In this document: positions 8,578 through 17,494 of the stretch, piece by piece | Position numbering within the stretch: the stretch's first letter is position 1 | Layout of the letters: every line of letters begins with the position of its first letter | DNA from: Nitrospira sp. UBA6493 | GTDB lineage: Bacteria; Nitrospirota; Nitrospiria; Nitrospirales; Nitrospiraceae | Direction: 5' to 3' | Assembly (NCBI GenBank): GCA_002435325.1 | Contig: DJMJ01000014.1 | Coordinates: forward strand, 71,875 to 114,183 | DNA length: 42,309 bases | Program-made: the position numbers and the translations under genes | The notes under the pieces: model-generated | What the model was told of the DNA's origin: nothing | Databases searched by the model: none | What the model saw: only the letters and a program-made list of their open reading frames with translations

Positions 8578-9675
8578 TTACTGAAGTTCCGGCACATAAC
8601 GGGTGAGATGCGTGCGCAGGGCCGCGAGCTCCGGGTAGCGCTGCAGATTGCGTTTCACATAGCTCAGCACGCGCGGAATATCGGCGAGAAATTTGGGATT
8701 CCCCTTTACCCGATCGATATAGACGAACCGGCCGGCCGCTTTCAGATTCCGCTGAATGCTGGTCAAATCAAACAACCGCCGAAAGGCATCGCGGTTGGTC
8801 CATACCTGCCGGTGCTCGGCCAGCTGATCGAGATAGTACTCGACCAGATGGTCGACCAGAGCCTCGTCCAATTGGATATAGGCATCGCGCAGCAAAGAGG
8901 CCAGATCGTAGGTTGCCGGGCCCAGCAGCGCATCCTGAAAGTCGATCACCCCGAGGCGCAGCCCATCGACCATCAAATTGCGGGAATGAAAATCCCGATG
9001 GGTAAAGACATGCGGCTGACCAGCCAACAATTCGGCGATCTTCCCGAACTCGTTCCGAATCACCGCCTCATCGTCCGCCGGAATCGGCTGCCCCCGCCTC
9101 GCCACAATCCCATATTCAAGAAAATGTTCGAACTCCCACATGAGCAGCGGCGCATCAAAACTCCGATGGAACGCCAGACAGCCCGGATCGGCCGGTGCCG
9201 TGGCCCTCACCTGCATCTGGACCAGCACATTGATGGCTTGTTTATAGCGGGACTCCACCGTCGGCCCATCCGCCCCCCGCACCGCTTCTGCCAAGGTCAG
9301 ATCGCCAAAGTCTTCAAGATAGAGCAAACCCGCCGCGTGATCGTAGGCATGCAGCTGGGGCACCGACACACCGGCCTTCGCCAGATGCGACAAGATGTTC
9401 AGAAACGGCAGCTCGTCGATCTGACTGGACGCACCGCTGACCGCCTCCTCCGACTGCTTGAACCCCTCCGGCTCCGCAAGCTGCATGAGGATGAGGGAGT
9501 GCGGCAAGCCGCCACGCAGCACAGCCCGGAAATAGCGGCGATTGGATGCATCGCCGGCCAACGGCTCCAATGCATGGAGGGTCAGGCCTCGTGCGAATTG
9601 ACCCTCAATCGTACGGGCCACCAGCGCGCGGTCTGGAATCGCAAGCGGACTTGGAGGGATCGGCTTATTTATCAT
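8578..9675 (-). CDS. amgK: APH-fold sugar kinase, probable anomeric MurNAc/GlcNAc kinase (AmgK-like)
   Basis: The 365-residue protein has the aminoglycoside-phosphotransferase fold. It has an N-terminal GDASNRRYFR nucleotide loop (41-50), the catalytic loop HRDFHSRN (226-233) and the metal-binding IDFQDA (244-249), followed by GPATYDLASLLRDAY. This pattern, including the SNRRYFR start, matches the COG3178/AmgK group rather than drug-resistance APH enzymes. The MurU-like gene downstream supports a cell-wall recycling role in the cytoplasm. The start is ATG 9675; a GTG immediately before it is possible. A good -10 box lies about 50 bases upstream. The family also includes kinases of unknown substrate, so the substrate is inferred from context. 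Confidence 0.78.
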   Translation of the reverse strand: MINKPIPPSPLAIPDRALVARTIEGQFARGLTLHALEPLAGDASNRRYFRAVLRGGLPHSLILMQLAEPEGFKQSEEAVSGASSQIDELPFLNILSHLAKAGVSVPQLHAYDHAAGLLYLEDFGDLTLAEAVRGADGPTVESRYKQAINVLVQMQVRATAPADPGCLAFHRSFDAPLLMWEFEHFLEYGIVARRGQPIPADDEAVIRNEFGKIAELLAGQPHVFTHRDFHSRNLMVDGLRLGVIDFQDALLGPATYDLASLLRDAYIQLDEALVDHLVEYYLDQLAEHRQVWTNRDAFRRLFDLTSIQRNLKAAGRFVYIDRVKGNPKFLADIPRVLSYVKRNLQRYPELAALRTHLTRYVPELQ

Positions 9676-9725
9676 CACACCTAGCTATTTTTCACTAAGC
9701 TGTTATTGAGCCTCGAAGCGGCCAC

Positions 9726-9754
9726 ACTATACAGGAAGCGCCCAGAAAAAGAAA
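9726..9754 (-). promoter_or_regulatory. Candidate promoter for amgK-murU
   Basis: On the minus strand TATAGT (9726-9731) is a near-consensus -10. Seventeen bases upstream is TTTCTT (9749-9754), a poor -35. It sits between the end of the hybrid kinase gene and amgK, so the recycling pair can be transcribed separately. Confidence 0.45.
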
Positions 9755-9823
9755 GGATTTCAAATGATACACCAGCCATATTGAAACCATTATGACTCGC
9801 TACCCTCACAAAAACCCGCCCCC

Positions 9824-12800
9824 TCACACTGCCTCTCGGGCTTCCTCTCCGGAAGAATCAGACCGGCCCGGCACATCCAGCCATCGTTGGATCACGCGTT
9901 TCACATCCTGCATCTGCACCGGCTTGCTCAGATAATCATCCATGCCATGGGCCAAACAATACTCGCGGTCGCCGGACATGGCATTGGCCGTCATGGCGAT
10001 AATGGGAACCCGTCCGGCCCCCTTTGCCCGCTCGCCTCTCATCAACGGCGTTCCCGTCTCGGCATTGACACCACCCGATGGTCGAAGGTCGATGGTCGCC
10101 TCCCGGGCTCGAATCATGCGCACGGCCTCAAATCCATCCATCTCAGGCATCTGACAATCCATAAAGATCAAACCATAGGATCGATTTGCCACCGCCTCCA
10201 CGGCCTCCCGGCCATTGGCGGCGACCTCGACGCGGCATCCCAATTTTTCCAGCATTCTGGCCGCAACCTTTCGATTAATCGGATTGTCGTCCACCACCAA
10301 CACACCCCCCTGCATCCCGGCGCGCACTTCGGCTACTCGATACCTCGTAATAATCGCGCTCGCCTCGCAAGAGGCCGAATCGGACGGCGCCTGATCCAAC
10401 ACCAACCTTAAACAATCCAGCAATTGCTCCTGGCGGACCGGCTTGGTCAAATAGGCCGCCACGCCTGCTTCTTGAGCCGCCTTCACATCTCCGCGCTGGC
10501 CATGCGAGACATATAATACCAAATGCACGGCCCGGATTGCCGGGTCACTCTTGATCTGACGGGCCAACTCCACGCCATTCATCCCGGACATCTGCATGTC
10601 GAGAATCGCCAGATCGAACGGGTGGCCGTCCTCCGCACTCTTCCGAAGGGCAGCCAGCGCACCCTCGCTATTCTCTACGCTCTGGCACACCAGCCCCTGA
10701 TGGAGGAATTGATGTTCGAGAATCTTTCGATTGATTGCAAGGTCGTCCACGATCAGCACCTTCCGGCCGCGCAGCTTCACCGTCAGGTCATTCGGCATCG
10801 CCGGCACGGAGCTGCCCTTCGGATGACGGGGTACACGCACGGTGAACCAGAACCGGGATCCCCTCCCCGGCGCACTCTCGACGCCGATTTGGCCCTGCAT
10901 CAATTCGACGAGCTGTTTGGAAATCGCCAGCCCTAAACAGGTGCCGCTATATTTGCGGGTTGTCGAACTATCCCCTTGCGCAAAAGGCTGAAACAATTTC
11001 CCACATTGCGCAGGGGTCATCCCGATTCCCGTATCGGTCACCTCGAAACGAAGCTCGACACGTCCGTCTTCGCCACTTTCCGATCCCGTCACCATCACAA
11101 GCACGTCGCCCTGCTCCGTAAATTTTATCGCGTTCCCGATCAGATTGCTCACCACCTGCCGCAGGCGTCCGGGATCTCCCTCCACCATGGCGGGGACCGT
11201 CCCATGAAAGAGGCACCCGAGCTCGATCCCTTTGCTCCGCGCCCGATCGAAAAAGGTCGCGACCGTGCCCTCGACGGTCGTACGCACATCGAAGGCAACT
11301 GTTTCCAGATCGAGCTTCCGCGCTTCGATTTTTGAAAAGTCCAGAATGTCGTTGATAATCCCGAGCAGCGAGACCCCGGAAGCATGGATCATCTCGGCGT
11401 AATCCCGCTGGTCATCGGTCATCGCCGTGCCCAGCAACAGGTCCGTCATGCCGATGACCCCGTTCATCGGCGTCCGGATTTCATGGCTCATGGTCGCGAG
11501 GAAGTCGCTCTTCGCCCTGGCGCTGGATTCCGCGGCTTCCTTGGCGGCACGCAACTCTAAATCATGCGCCCGCTGCTGAGACACATCGCGAATCGCCGCG
11601 AGCACAAACCGGCCCTCCGACGTATCGACGGGGCTGAGACTGATCTGCACCGGGAATTCACTCTGGTCGCGGCGGCATCCAGCCAAATCGAAACCGGCCC
11701 CCATCGGCCTGCCGATAGGCCACTCCATAAACCGCGCCACATATTGTCGATGCCTCGCGCGCAGTCGTTCCGGCACCAGTATCTCAATCAGTGCACCACG
11801 CAATTCGTCCGCCGTAAAGTCGAACAAGTACTCGGTTTTAGGATTCGTCAGCGCGATCCGCCCCTGGGGATCGACCATGACAATAGCATCAGGCGCCGCC
11901 TGTAATAACTCCTGAAACTTCCTTTCCGAAGCTCGCGCCCGCGCACTTTCCCCGTCCGCAATCGAGCGTGCGGTCTCTAAGCGTTTGACACTCCACAGCA
12001 GAAACCCAACCAGCGGAAACAGCATACCGAGGCCCGCCAAGCCGATCTTCAGCACAACCACCAGAATCGGAGCCAAAATATCGTCCCGGTCCACGCGAAC
12101 CAGCACGCCCCAGCGCAGCAGCCCGCCCTCTCCGACGCCTGTCGTTTTGGCATACCCCGTCACCACATCGACCTCCCGGCGCAGATGCCGCTCTTCGACA
12201 AAGCCGGGAGGGCCCGCATCGAATAAATGCGCGGAGGGCAATCCGATGAGCTTCAGATTGACACGTCCTTCTTCTCTCAAGACCGAATCGGCAATGATCT
12301 CCCCGTTACGATCGACAAAGAGGTACTCAATCCGCGCATCCGTACCCCATTGCGCCTGCAAGGCCACCACCGTGCGCATTATGTGATCTTCCAAGACAGG
12401 GAGCGCCACACGCGACATCACTGCGCCGAGAAACTCCCCGTGCGCCCCTCTGACCGCCGCCGTAAAGACGACCGTCCTTCTTCCCTCCATTGTTTCGTCT
12501 GGTTCAAACACATCCCGGACAAAAATCCCCCCGCGATCCCTCACCGCCTGAAACCAGGGAGCATTGCCATAGTGCTTGCCGACAGTAGGCCGATCGGATG
12601 CAGCCACGATGCGCCCGACGGCATCCGTCACCCCGATCCATTCGTAGACCGGATAGGCTGAGATCATCCACTCCATGTGCTGAGAGACAGCCATCGCATC
12701 GCCCGATTGAACAATGCGCGACCGGGCCAACATCTGGATATCTCCGTAACGCTCAGCCATCAACAGGTCCAGCTTGCCCGCGATATCGACCGCCGCCAAG

Positions 12801-12949
12801 GCAAGATTTTCCCCCGCCTTCGCCACAAACCGGGACTCGACGTAATGAAGCGTCACAAGACCGATCGCAAGCACCAGCACGATGCAGAGCACGATGAGCA
12901 GCGGCAGCCGGTGCCTCCGTATCATTCCCTGCTTCTGCAGCACTCCCAT
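9824..12949 (-). CDS. Hybrid sensor histidine kinase (dCache-like sensor, PAS, HisKA, HATPase, two receivers)
   Basis: The protein has about 1041 residues. A transmembrane helix (about 17-34) precedes a periplasmic sensor of roughly 250 residues that looks like dCache, then a second helix (about 295-320) and a PAS domain (RKFQELLQAAPDAIVMVD). The HisKA motif MSHEIRTPMNGVIGM carries the phospho-histidine near 489. The HATPase has N box NLIGNAIKFT and G1 DTGIGM. Two receivers follow, with acceptors in LAILDMQMSG and LIFMDCQMPEMDG; the second has an insertion of about 27 residues. No Hpt domain follows, so phosphotransfer must use a separate protein. The usual GTGLGL box reads GTCLGL (Gly to Cys). 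ATG 12949 is chosen because TAGGAGGGGAG precedes it; an upstream ATG at 12970 has no such site. Confidence 0.93.
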   Translation of the reverse strand: MGVLQKQGMIRRHRLPLLIVLCIVLVLAIGLVTLHYVESRFVAKAGENLALAAVDIAGKLDLLMAERYGDIQMLARSRIVQSGDAMAVSQHMEWMISAYPVYEWIGVTDAVGRIVAASDRPTVGKHYGNAPWFQAVRDRGGIFVRDVFEPDETMEGRRTVVFTAAVRGAHGEFLGAVMSRVALPVLEDHIMRTVVALQAQWGTDARIEYLFVDRNGEIIADSVLREEGRVNLKLIGLPSAHLFDAGPPGFVEERHLRREVDVVTGYAKTTGVGEGGLLRWGVLVRVDRDDILAPILVVVLKIGLAGLGMLFPLVGFLLWSVKRLETARSIADGESARARASERKFQELLQAAPDAIVMVDPQGRIALTNPKTEYLFDFTADELRGALIEILVPERLRARHRQYVARFMEWPIGRPMGAGFDLAGCRRDQSEFPVQISLSPVDTSEGRFVLAAIRDVSQQRAHDLELRAAKEAAESSARAKSDFLATMSHEIRTPMNGVIGMTDLLLGTAMTDDQRDYAEMIHASGVSLLGIINDILDFSKIEARKLDLETVAFDVRTTVEGTVATFFDRARSKGIELGCLFHGTVPAMVEGDPGRLRQVVSNLIGNAIKFTEQGDVLVMVTGSESGEDGRVELRFEVTDTGIGMTPAQCGKLFQPFAQGDSSTTRKYSGTCLGLAISKQLVELMQGQIGVESAPGRGSRFWFTVRVPRHPKGSSVPAMPNDLTVKLRGRKVLIVDDLAINRKILEHQFLHQGLVCQSVENSEGALAALRKSAEDGHPFDLAILDMQMSGMNGVELARQIKSDPAIRAVHLVLYVSHGQRGDVKAAQEAGVAAYLTKPVRQEQLLDCLRLVLDQAPSDSASCEASAIITRYRVAEVRAGMQGGVLVVDDNPINRKVAARMLEKLGCRVEVAANGREAVEAVANRSYGLIFMDCQMPEMDGFEAVRMIRAREATIDLRPSGGVNAETGTPLMRGERAKGAGRVPIIAMTANAMSGDREYCLAHGMDDYLSKPVQMQDVKRVIQRWLDVPGRSDSSGEEAREAV

Positions 12950-13000
12950 CTCCCCTCCTACCAGCAACATTGCGCACTAGCTTCAGGCCGCATTCGGACT

Positions 13001-13472
13001 TAGGGCCTGAATACATCTTGCTGAAACAGTATCGGCAACCAGGCCCAAATCACATGAAATCCGGGCCGCACACGATGCACACGGACTCATCTAACATTTT
13101 GACTTATCGGTGATTATTTCGTCATCCTTGACTCCCCCCCCATGGAAATACCGAACAAGCTAACGAAATATTTCGAGACCTTGGAATTCACGCTCATATG
13201 GTTTTTGTAATTGCTTACCCATTTGGCTCCAAGAATGTGAGCCAGCGCTACGAAGAGAACCCCACGTCACGGCCATTCGGCTCTACTCGCTACAGTCCAA
13301 TCGCCGGCAACATGACAGAAGAGAGAGGGGGGATCATTATTTAATCATGCATTTCAATGCCTTCCGTTATCTTCTGGCGAGAGGCCGATCCAGCACTCAT
13401 CTTTGCCATGCACTTTGAGCCACCTTCCTGATCAGGCAAAGAAATAAATGATACGCACCGAAGGCGGGCCTG
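13001..13472 (+). other. AT-richer intergenic region upstream of the hybrid kinase
   Basis: About 470 bases without a convincing gene. It contains stretches less GC-rich than the surroundings (for example 13100-13210), a near-palindrome ATCATTATTTAATCAT at 13333-13348, and a 48-codon ORF at 13198-13344 with no ribosome site or recognisable motif. It must hold the kinase promoter on the minus strand, but I could not identify one. Confidence 0.4.
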
Positions 13473-13649
13473 ATGCTATTCCCGAAACAAATTCTGGCAT
13501 GGCTGGCTGAAGGACTCTCGGACAACCAAATCGCGGGCCGCCTCAGCGTCCGGACAGCGAAAGGTCATTGGGCTGGAATTCTAGAAAAACCGCGCGGCAA
13601 TATAAGAAGCGCACTCATTCGGTTTGCCCTGCAATCGAGTGTGCGATAA
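13473..13649 (+). pseudogene. LuxR-type HTH fragment (remnant of a response regulator C-terminus)
   Basis: A 58-codon ORF from ATG 13473 encodes WLAEGLSDNQIAGRLSVRTA, then KGHWAGILEKPRGNIRSALI and RFALQ. This follows the LuxR/NarL helix-turn-helix order seen in family members (LLAEGLSNKEIAERLxxSxxTVxxH, then a helix, then a RxELVRYAL-like helix). Several usually conserved positions differ, such as the LTPRE start (here LFPKQ) and the expected Val-Glu after RT (here Ala-Lys). I see no receiver or ligand domain upstream in any frame and no ribosome site, so this is probably the surviving 3' end of a lost regulator next to the divergent hybrid kinase. A small free-standing HTH protein is the less likely alternative. 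Confidence 0.6.
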
Positions 13650-13745
13650 TCGCTCCTCTTCTTCGTCCTCTCAAAAACAAACTCAGGGATATGCCCGCTG
13701 GCGGCGGCAATCACGGCCACTGCCACTTCAATTATCAAAGAATCG

Positions 13746-14162
13746 TCATGGACACACGCGAAACGGTGGCGCTGCGAAACGACTGATCCCGGCTGCCCCC
13801 AGCGTCGCGCCGACGGTATCAGCCATCCAATCCTGCCAACCCGCCTCGCGGAACGGGACAAACAGTTGATGCACTTCATCCGTAATTCCGTACAAAGACG
13901 CTGCCCCTATGGCCAAGAATAGCGCGCGCGATGTCACCGCCCCATTCGCTCCCCAACGGAACGCCCGGTAGCAGAGGCCTCCCAATACCGCATATTCCAC
14001 GGCATGCAGCACCTTGTCGCCAAAAACAGCGAACAGCGACGGCAGATCCTCGTCCGGATGTGACTGTGAGGAGAGGTAAAAAATCAGCCCGGCATACAGG
14101 ACGACTGGCCCCCAATAGAGGACCGTCCGCCGCCACGTTGACCAGACCGTCCGTGGTTCCAT
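13746..14162 (-). CDS. VanZ-like family membrane protein
   Basis: This is a small integral membrane protein of 138 residues with about four hydrophobic segments. It carries the VanZ-family pattern: an N-terminal WGPVVLYAGLIFYLSSQSH, then DKVLHAVEYAVLGGL, and ITDEVHQLFVPFREAGWQDW in the second half. VanZ confers low-level teicoplanin resistance in enterococci, but most homologues, including Nitrospirota ones, have no known role, so no resistance function is claimed. The ribosome site CGGAGG precedes both a GTG (14165) and the ATG at 14162; I use the ATG. The gene is transcribed away from the GH57 gene, with only 76 bases for both promoters. Confidence 0.85.
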   Translation of the reverse strand: MEPRTVWSTWRRTVLYWGPVVLYAGLIFYLSSQSHPDEDLPSLFAVFGDKVLHAVEYAVLGGLCYRAFRWGANGAVTSRALFLAIGAASLYGITDEVHQLFVPFREAGWQDWMADTVGATLGAAGISRFAAPPFRVCP

Positions 14163-14238
14163 CACCGACGTTCCTCCGTTCGTTGCATGCCCTTTATCCC
14201 TATGACATACTTACCACTCTTCGAGACATCACGCACCG

Positions 14239-16443
14239 ATGAAACACGTTCACGTCTGTTTTCTCTGGCACATGCACCAGCCCTACTACACCGATCCGGT
14301 GGCGGGATCGGCGAGTATGCCATGGGTGCGCCTTCATGCCACCAAAGCCTATTACGACATGGCGTCACTGCTGGAGCAGTTCCCGGCCATCCACGCGACC
14401 TTCAATTTTACCCCGTCGCTGCTCTTGCAGCTCCAGGAAATCGGAGCGGGGACCATCAGAGACCTGTTCCTCGAACGGGCACAACGCGCCGCTGCGGATT
14501 TGAACCAGGAAGAACAGGCCTTCCTCATCCGCCACTTCTTCTCCGCCAACTGGGCCACCATGGTCCGCCCCTATCCTCGCTACCATGAGTTGCTCGTCAA
14601 ACGCGGGCTTGAGATCCAGGGGCAGGATCTCGCCAAAATCACCAAACAGTTTTCCACGCAGGACTTTCTGGATCTGCAGGTCTGGCACAACCTCGCCTGG
14701 TTCGGCTATGGCGCAGTGCACCGTTACCCACGCCTCGCCGCCTTGCGCAGTAAGAATCGCGGGTTCACGGAAGAAGAGAAACAGGAAGTGCTCGCACTCC
14801 AGCGCGTCGTGGTTCAAGAGATTGTCCCGCTCTATCGACGACTCGCGGAACGGGGCCAAATCGAACTGACGACCACTCCATTTTTCCATCCCATCCTGCC
14901 ACTCGTCATCGATACCGACTTCACCAGGCGCGCGCGACCGGATCTTCCGCTGCCGTCTCGATTCCGCGCTCCGGACGACGCCGACGCGCAATTGCAGCGC
15001 GCCGTCGAATTTCATACTGCCACATTCGGGCAGCCTCCGGCCGGTCTCTGGCCGTCGGAAGGCTCAGTGTGCCCTGAACTGCTCCCGCTCGTCGGGCACG
15101 TCGGCCTGCAATGGCTGGCAACCGATGAGGGCGTGCTGGCCCGATCGCTCGAGATGAGCGGACAGCCATGGGACCGTCCCCGCTCGCTCTACCAGCCCTA
15201 TCGGGCCGGCGAAGCAGGCCACGAAGTGACGATGGTATTTCGCGATCGCGACCTGTCCGACGCGTTTGGATTCGTCTATCACAAGACCGATCCGGACTCG
15301 GCGGCCGACGATGTGCTCCGCCGCCTCCGCACCATTGTCCACGAGGCGCCGCAAGCACACCTCCTCATTCCAATCATTCTGGACGGCGAAAATCCCTGGG
15401 AACACTATCACGACGGAGGCGAGCACTTTCTCTCCCGTCTCTACCGCGCCTTGACAACACACGCGTTGGACGAAGAACACGCGGTACAGCTGACCGCCTC
15501 CACCATGTCGGAGGGCCTTGCAGCCGTACCCCCGACGCAACAGCTCTCCCATCTCCATTCCGGTTCCTGGATCAACCAGGATTACAAAATCTGGATCGGG
15601 CACGCCGAAGACAATCGCGGCTGGGATCTCCTCGGCCATACCCGCGCCCGCCTGGTTGAGGTCGCTCCAACTCTTCCAACGGAGCAGGCCCGCGCCGCCT
15701 GGAACGAACTCTACGCCGCCGAAGGCAGCGATTGGTTCTGGTGGTACGGCGACGACTTCGAGACCGACTTCAAGCCCGAATTCGACCGGCTCTTCAGAAC
15801 CCATCTCCGCAACGTCTGGACACACATGGGTCTGACACCGCCGGATTCGTTGAACCAACCCATCTGCGCCATCACGACACCGCCGGACACAGATCGCGTC
15901 AGGCAACCGGTCGCGCGGCTCCTTCCGATCATCGATGGGGTGGTGACGAACTTCTTTGAATGGCGCGGGGCCGGCACGATCAACACCCAGCCGCCGCTCG
16001 GCGCCATGTGGAAAGCGGAAGGGCTCTTTACCGCCATTCAGTTTGGCTGGAGTGCCGAACAGCTCTTCCTGCGATTGGACCCGGATGAGGCCTCACAGTC
16101 CAGACAACAGGACCTGGCGATGCAGATCGTCCTCCATGGTCCGCACCATAATTTTCGCCTGGAATTTTCTCTTGCGTCGCCAGGACCGGACTCGTTTCAG
16201 CTCTTCCAGCATCGCGAGGACGAAACATGGGATGACAGGGGTTCCTATCGCTCCATCTGCGCCGGAGCGATCGTGGAACTGGCGATCCCGATGAAGGATC
16301 TTTTACTCGAACCGGGAGATATCGTTCACATGAGTCTGATTGTTCTGGAGCATGGGTTGGAAGTCGCCCGGTACCCGCATCAGGCGCCGGCGACATTGCT
16401 CGTCCCAGACGATGATTTTGATGCCGCCATGTGGCGAGTGTAA
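14239..16443 (+). CDS. Glycoside hydrolase family 57 alpha-glucanase (amylopullulanase/alpha-amylase-like)
   Basis: The 734-residue protein begins with the GH57 region I motif HMHQPYY (11-17). The predicted nucleophile is Glu274 in GLWPSEGS and the predicted acid is Asp382 in ILDGENPWEHY, the two catalytic positions of the family. A helical region follows the barrel (AWNELYAAEGSDWFWWYGDD). The last 200 or so residues look like a beta-rich C-terminal domain typical of long GH57 proteins. There is no signal peptide, so the enzyme should act in the cytoplasm, probably on stored glycogen or maltodextrins. The GalT-like gene 46 bases downstream fits glucan breakdown. GH57 covers several specificities (amylase, 4-alpha-glucanotransferase, branching enzyme), so the exact reaction is open. 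The ATG start places the barrel motif at the right distance. Confidence 0.9.
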   Translation: MKHVHVCFLWHMHQPYYTDPVAGSASMPWVRLHATKAYYDMASLLEQFPAIHATFNFTPSLLLQLQEIGAGTIRDLFLERAQRAAADLNQEEQAFLIRHFFSANWATMVRPYPRYHELLVKRGLEIQGQDLAKITKQFSTQDFLDLQVWHNLAWFGYGAVHRYPRLAALRSKNRGFTEEEKQEVLALQRVVVQEIVPLYRRLAERGQIELTTTPFFHPILPLVIDTDFTRRARPDLPLPSRFRAPDDADAQLQRAVEFHTATFGQPPAGLWPSEGSVCPELLPLVGHVGLQWLATDEGVLARSLEMSGQPWDRPRSLYQPYRAGEAGHEVTMVFRDRDLSDAFGFVYHKTDPDSAADDVLRRLRTIVHEAPQAHLLIPIILDGENPWEHYHDGGEHFLSRLYRALTTHALDEEHAVQLTASTMSEGLAAVPPTQQLSHLHSGSWINQDYKIWIGHAEDNRGWDLLGHTRARLVEVAPTLPTEQARAAWNELYAAEGSDWFWWYGDDFETDFKPEFDRLFRTHLRNVWTHMGLTPPDSLNQPICAITTPPDTDRVRQPVARLLPIIDGVVTNFFEWRGAGTINTQPPLGAMWKAEGLFTAIQFGWSAEQLFLRLDPDEASQSRQQDLAMQIVLHGPHHNFRLEFSLASPGPDSFQLFQHREDETWDDRGSYRSICAGAIVELAIPMKDLLLEPGDIVHMSLIVLEHGLEVARYPHQAPATLLVPDDDFDAAMWRV

Positions 16444-16489
16444 CCCAATGCGTGAGACGTAACGCGCTGAAAGGTTTACGGAGGAGGAC

Positions 16490-17494
16490 ATGCCTGATCT
16501 TAGACGCGATCCCATTGTCGGTCGTTGGGTGATTATTTCCACGGAGCGGAGCGGCCGTCCGCATGACTTTGTGCAATTGCAGCCCGCGCGCCCGATCTCG
16601 ACCGCGCTCTGTCCCTTTTGCCCGGGACAGGAACGGCTGACACCGAAGGAAATCATGGCCTACCGGCTACAACCCGCCGAACCCAATTCCCCCAACTGGA
16701 CCGTGCGTGTGGTCCCGAATAAATTCCCCGCGCTGCAAGTCGAAGGCGACATGGGCCGCGAGGGCATCGGCTTGTACGACCGGATGAACGGCATCGGCGC
16801 GCACGAAGTCATCATCGAAACGCCCGAACACACATCAGGCCTGGCCGACATGTCGGGTAAAAAGATTGAAGATGTGCTCTGGACCTATCGCGACCGGATG
16901 CTGGATCTCAGGAAGGACCAGCGCTTCCGCTACATTCTCATCTTCAAAAATCATGGTGCATCAGCCGGCGCCACACTGGAGCACAGCCACTCCCAACTCA
17001 TCGCGCTCCCCGTCGTGCCAACCAGCGTCCTGGATGAGCTCGACGGATGCAGGACACATTATCAGCAGAAAGAACGCTGCATCTACTGCGACATCGTAAG
17101 GCAGGATCTCTCGGACGGACACCGCATCGTCGCGGAAAACCCCGAGTTCCTCTGCGTCACTCCATTTGCCCCGCGTTTCCCATTCGAAATGTGGATTCTG
17201 CCCAAGCGTCATGCGGCCTACTTTGAAGAAATCCAGAAGTCGCAATTCGAATTCCTGGCTGCGATGCTCTCGGAGGCGCTCCGCCGCATGGACAAAGTCC
17301 TCGCGCGGCCGGCGTACAATTTCATGCTCCACAGTTCGCCGCTCCACGAAAAAACGGGGGACTATTACCACTGGCATCTGGAGATTATTCCGAAACTCAC
17401 GCAAGTCGCCGGCTTCGAATGGGGGTCGGGGTTCTATATCAATCCTGTCTCGCCCGAAGAGTCGGCAAAGTTTCTGAGGGACACGGAGCTGTAA
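16490..17494 (+). CDS. galT: GalT-type hexose-1-phosphate nucleotidylyltransferase
   Basis: This is a 334-residue HIT-superfamily enzyme. N-terminal features are RRDPIVGRWVIIS and a zinc-type CPFCPG. The active-site loop HSHSQ (165-169) contains the histidine that takes up the nucleotidyl group; a second CIYC pair is at about 200. Classical GalT exchanges UMP between UDP-glucose and galactose-1-phosphate. The HSHSQ rather than HPHGQ version also occurs in GalT-like ADP-glucose phosphorylases such as the plant enzyme, and the GH57 neighbour makes a role in glycogen turnover plausible. No other Leloir gene is nearby. The ribosome site GGAGGA lies just before the ATG. It abuts the CCA-adding gene with no gap. 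Confidence 0.85.
   Translation: MPDLRRDPIVGRWVIISTERSGRPHDFVQLQPARPISTALCPFCPGQERLTPKEIMAYRLQPAEPNSPNWTVRVVPNKFPALQVEGDMGREGIGLYDRMNGIGAHEVIIETPEHTSGLADMSGKKIEDVLWTYRDRMLDLRKDQRFRYILIFKNHGASAGATLEHSHSQLIALPVVPTSVLDELDGCRTHYQQKERCIYCDIVRQDLSDGHRIVAENPEFLCVTPFAPRFPFEMWILPKRHAAYFEEIQKSQFEFLAAMLSEALRRMDKVLARPAYNFMLHSSPLHEKTGDYYHWHLEIIPKLTQVAGFEWGSGFYINPVSPEESAKFLRDTEL

Noticed and set aside
8545..9684. Long plus-strand ORF of 379 codons opposite amgK
   Set aside because: It lies wholly antisense to amgK, has no recognisable motif, and its composition reflects the third-position GC of the real gene.
13198..13344. 48-codon plus-strand ORF upstream of the LuxR fragment
   Set aside because: No ribosome site, no known motif; too short to support as a gene.
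13746..14162. Glycopeptide resistance from the VanZ-like protein
   Set aside because: No vanHAX or regulators are nearby, and most VanZ-like proteins have no resistance role.
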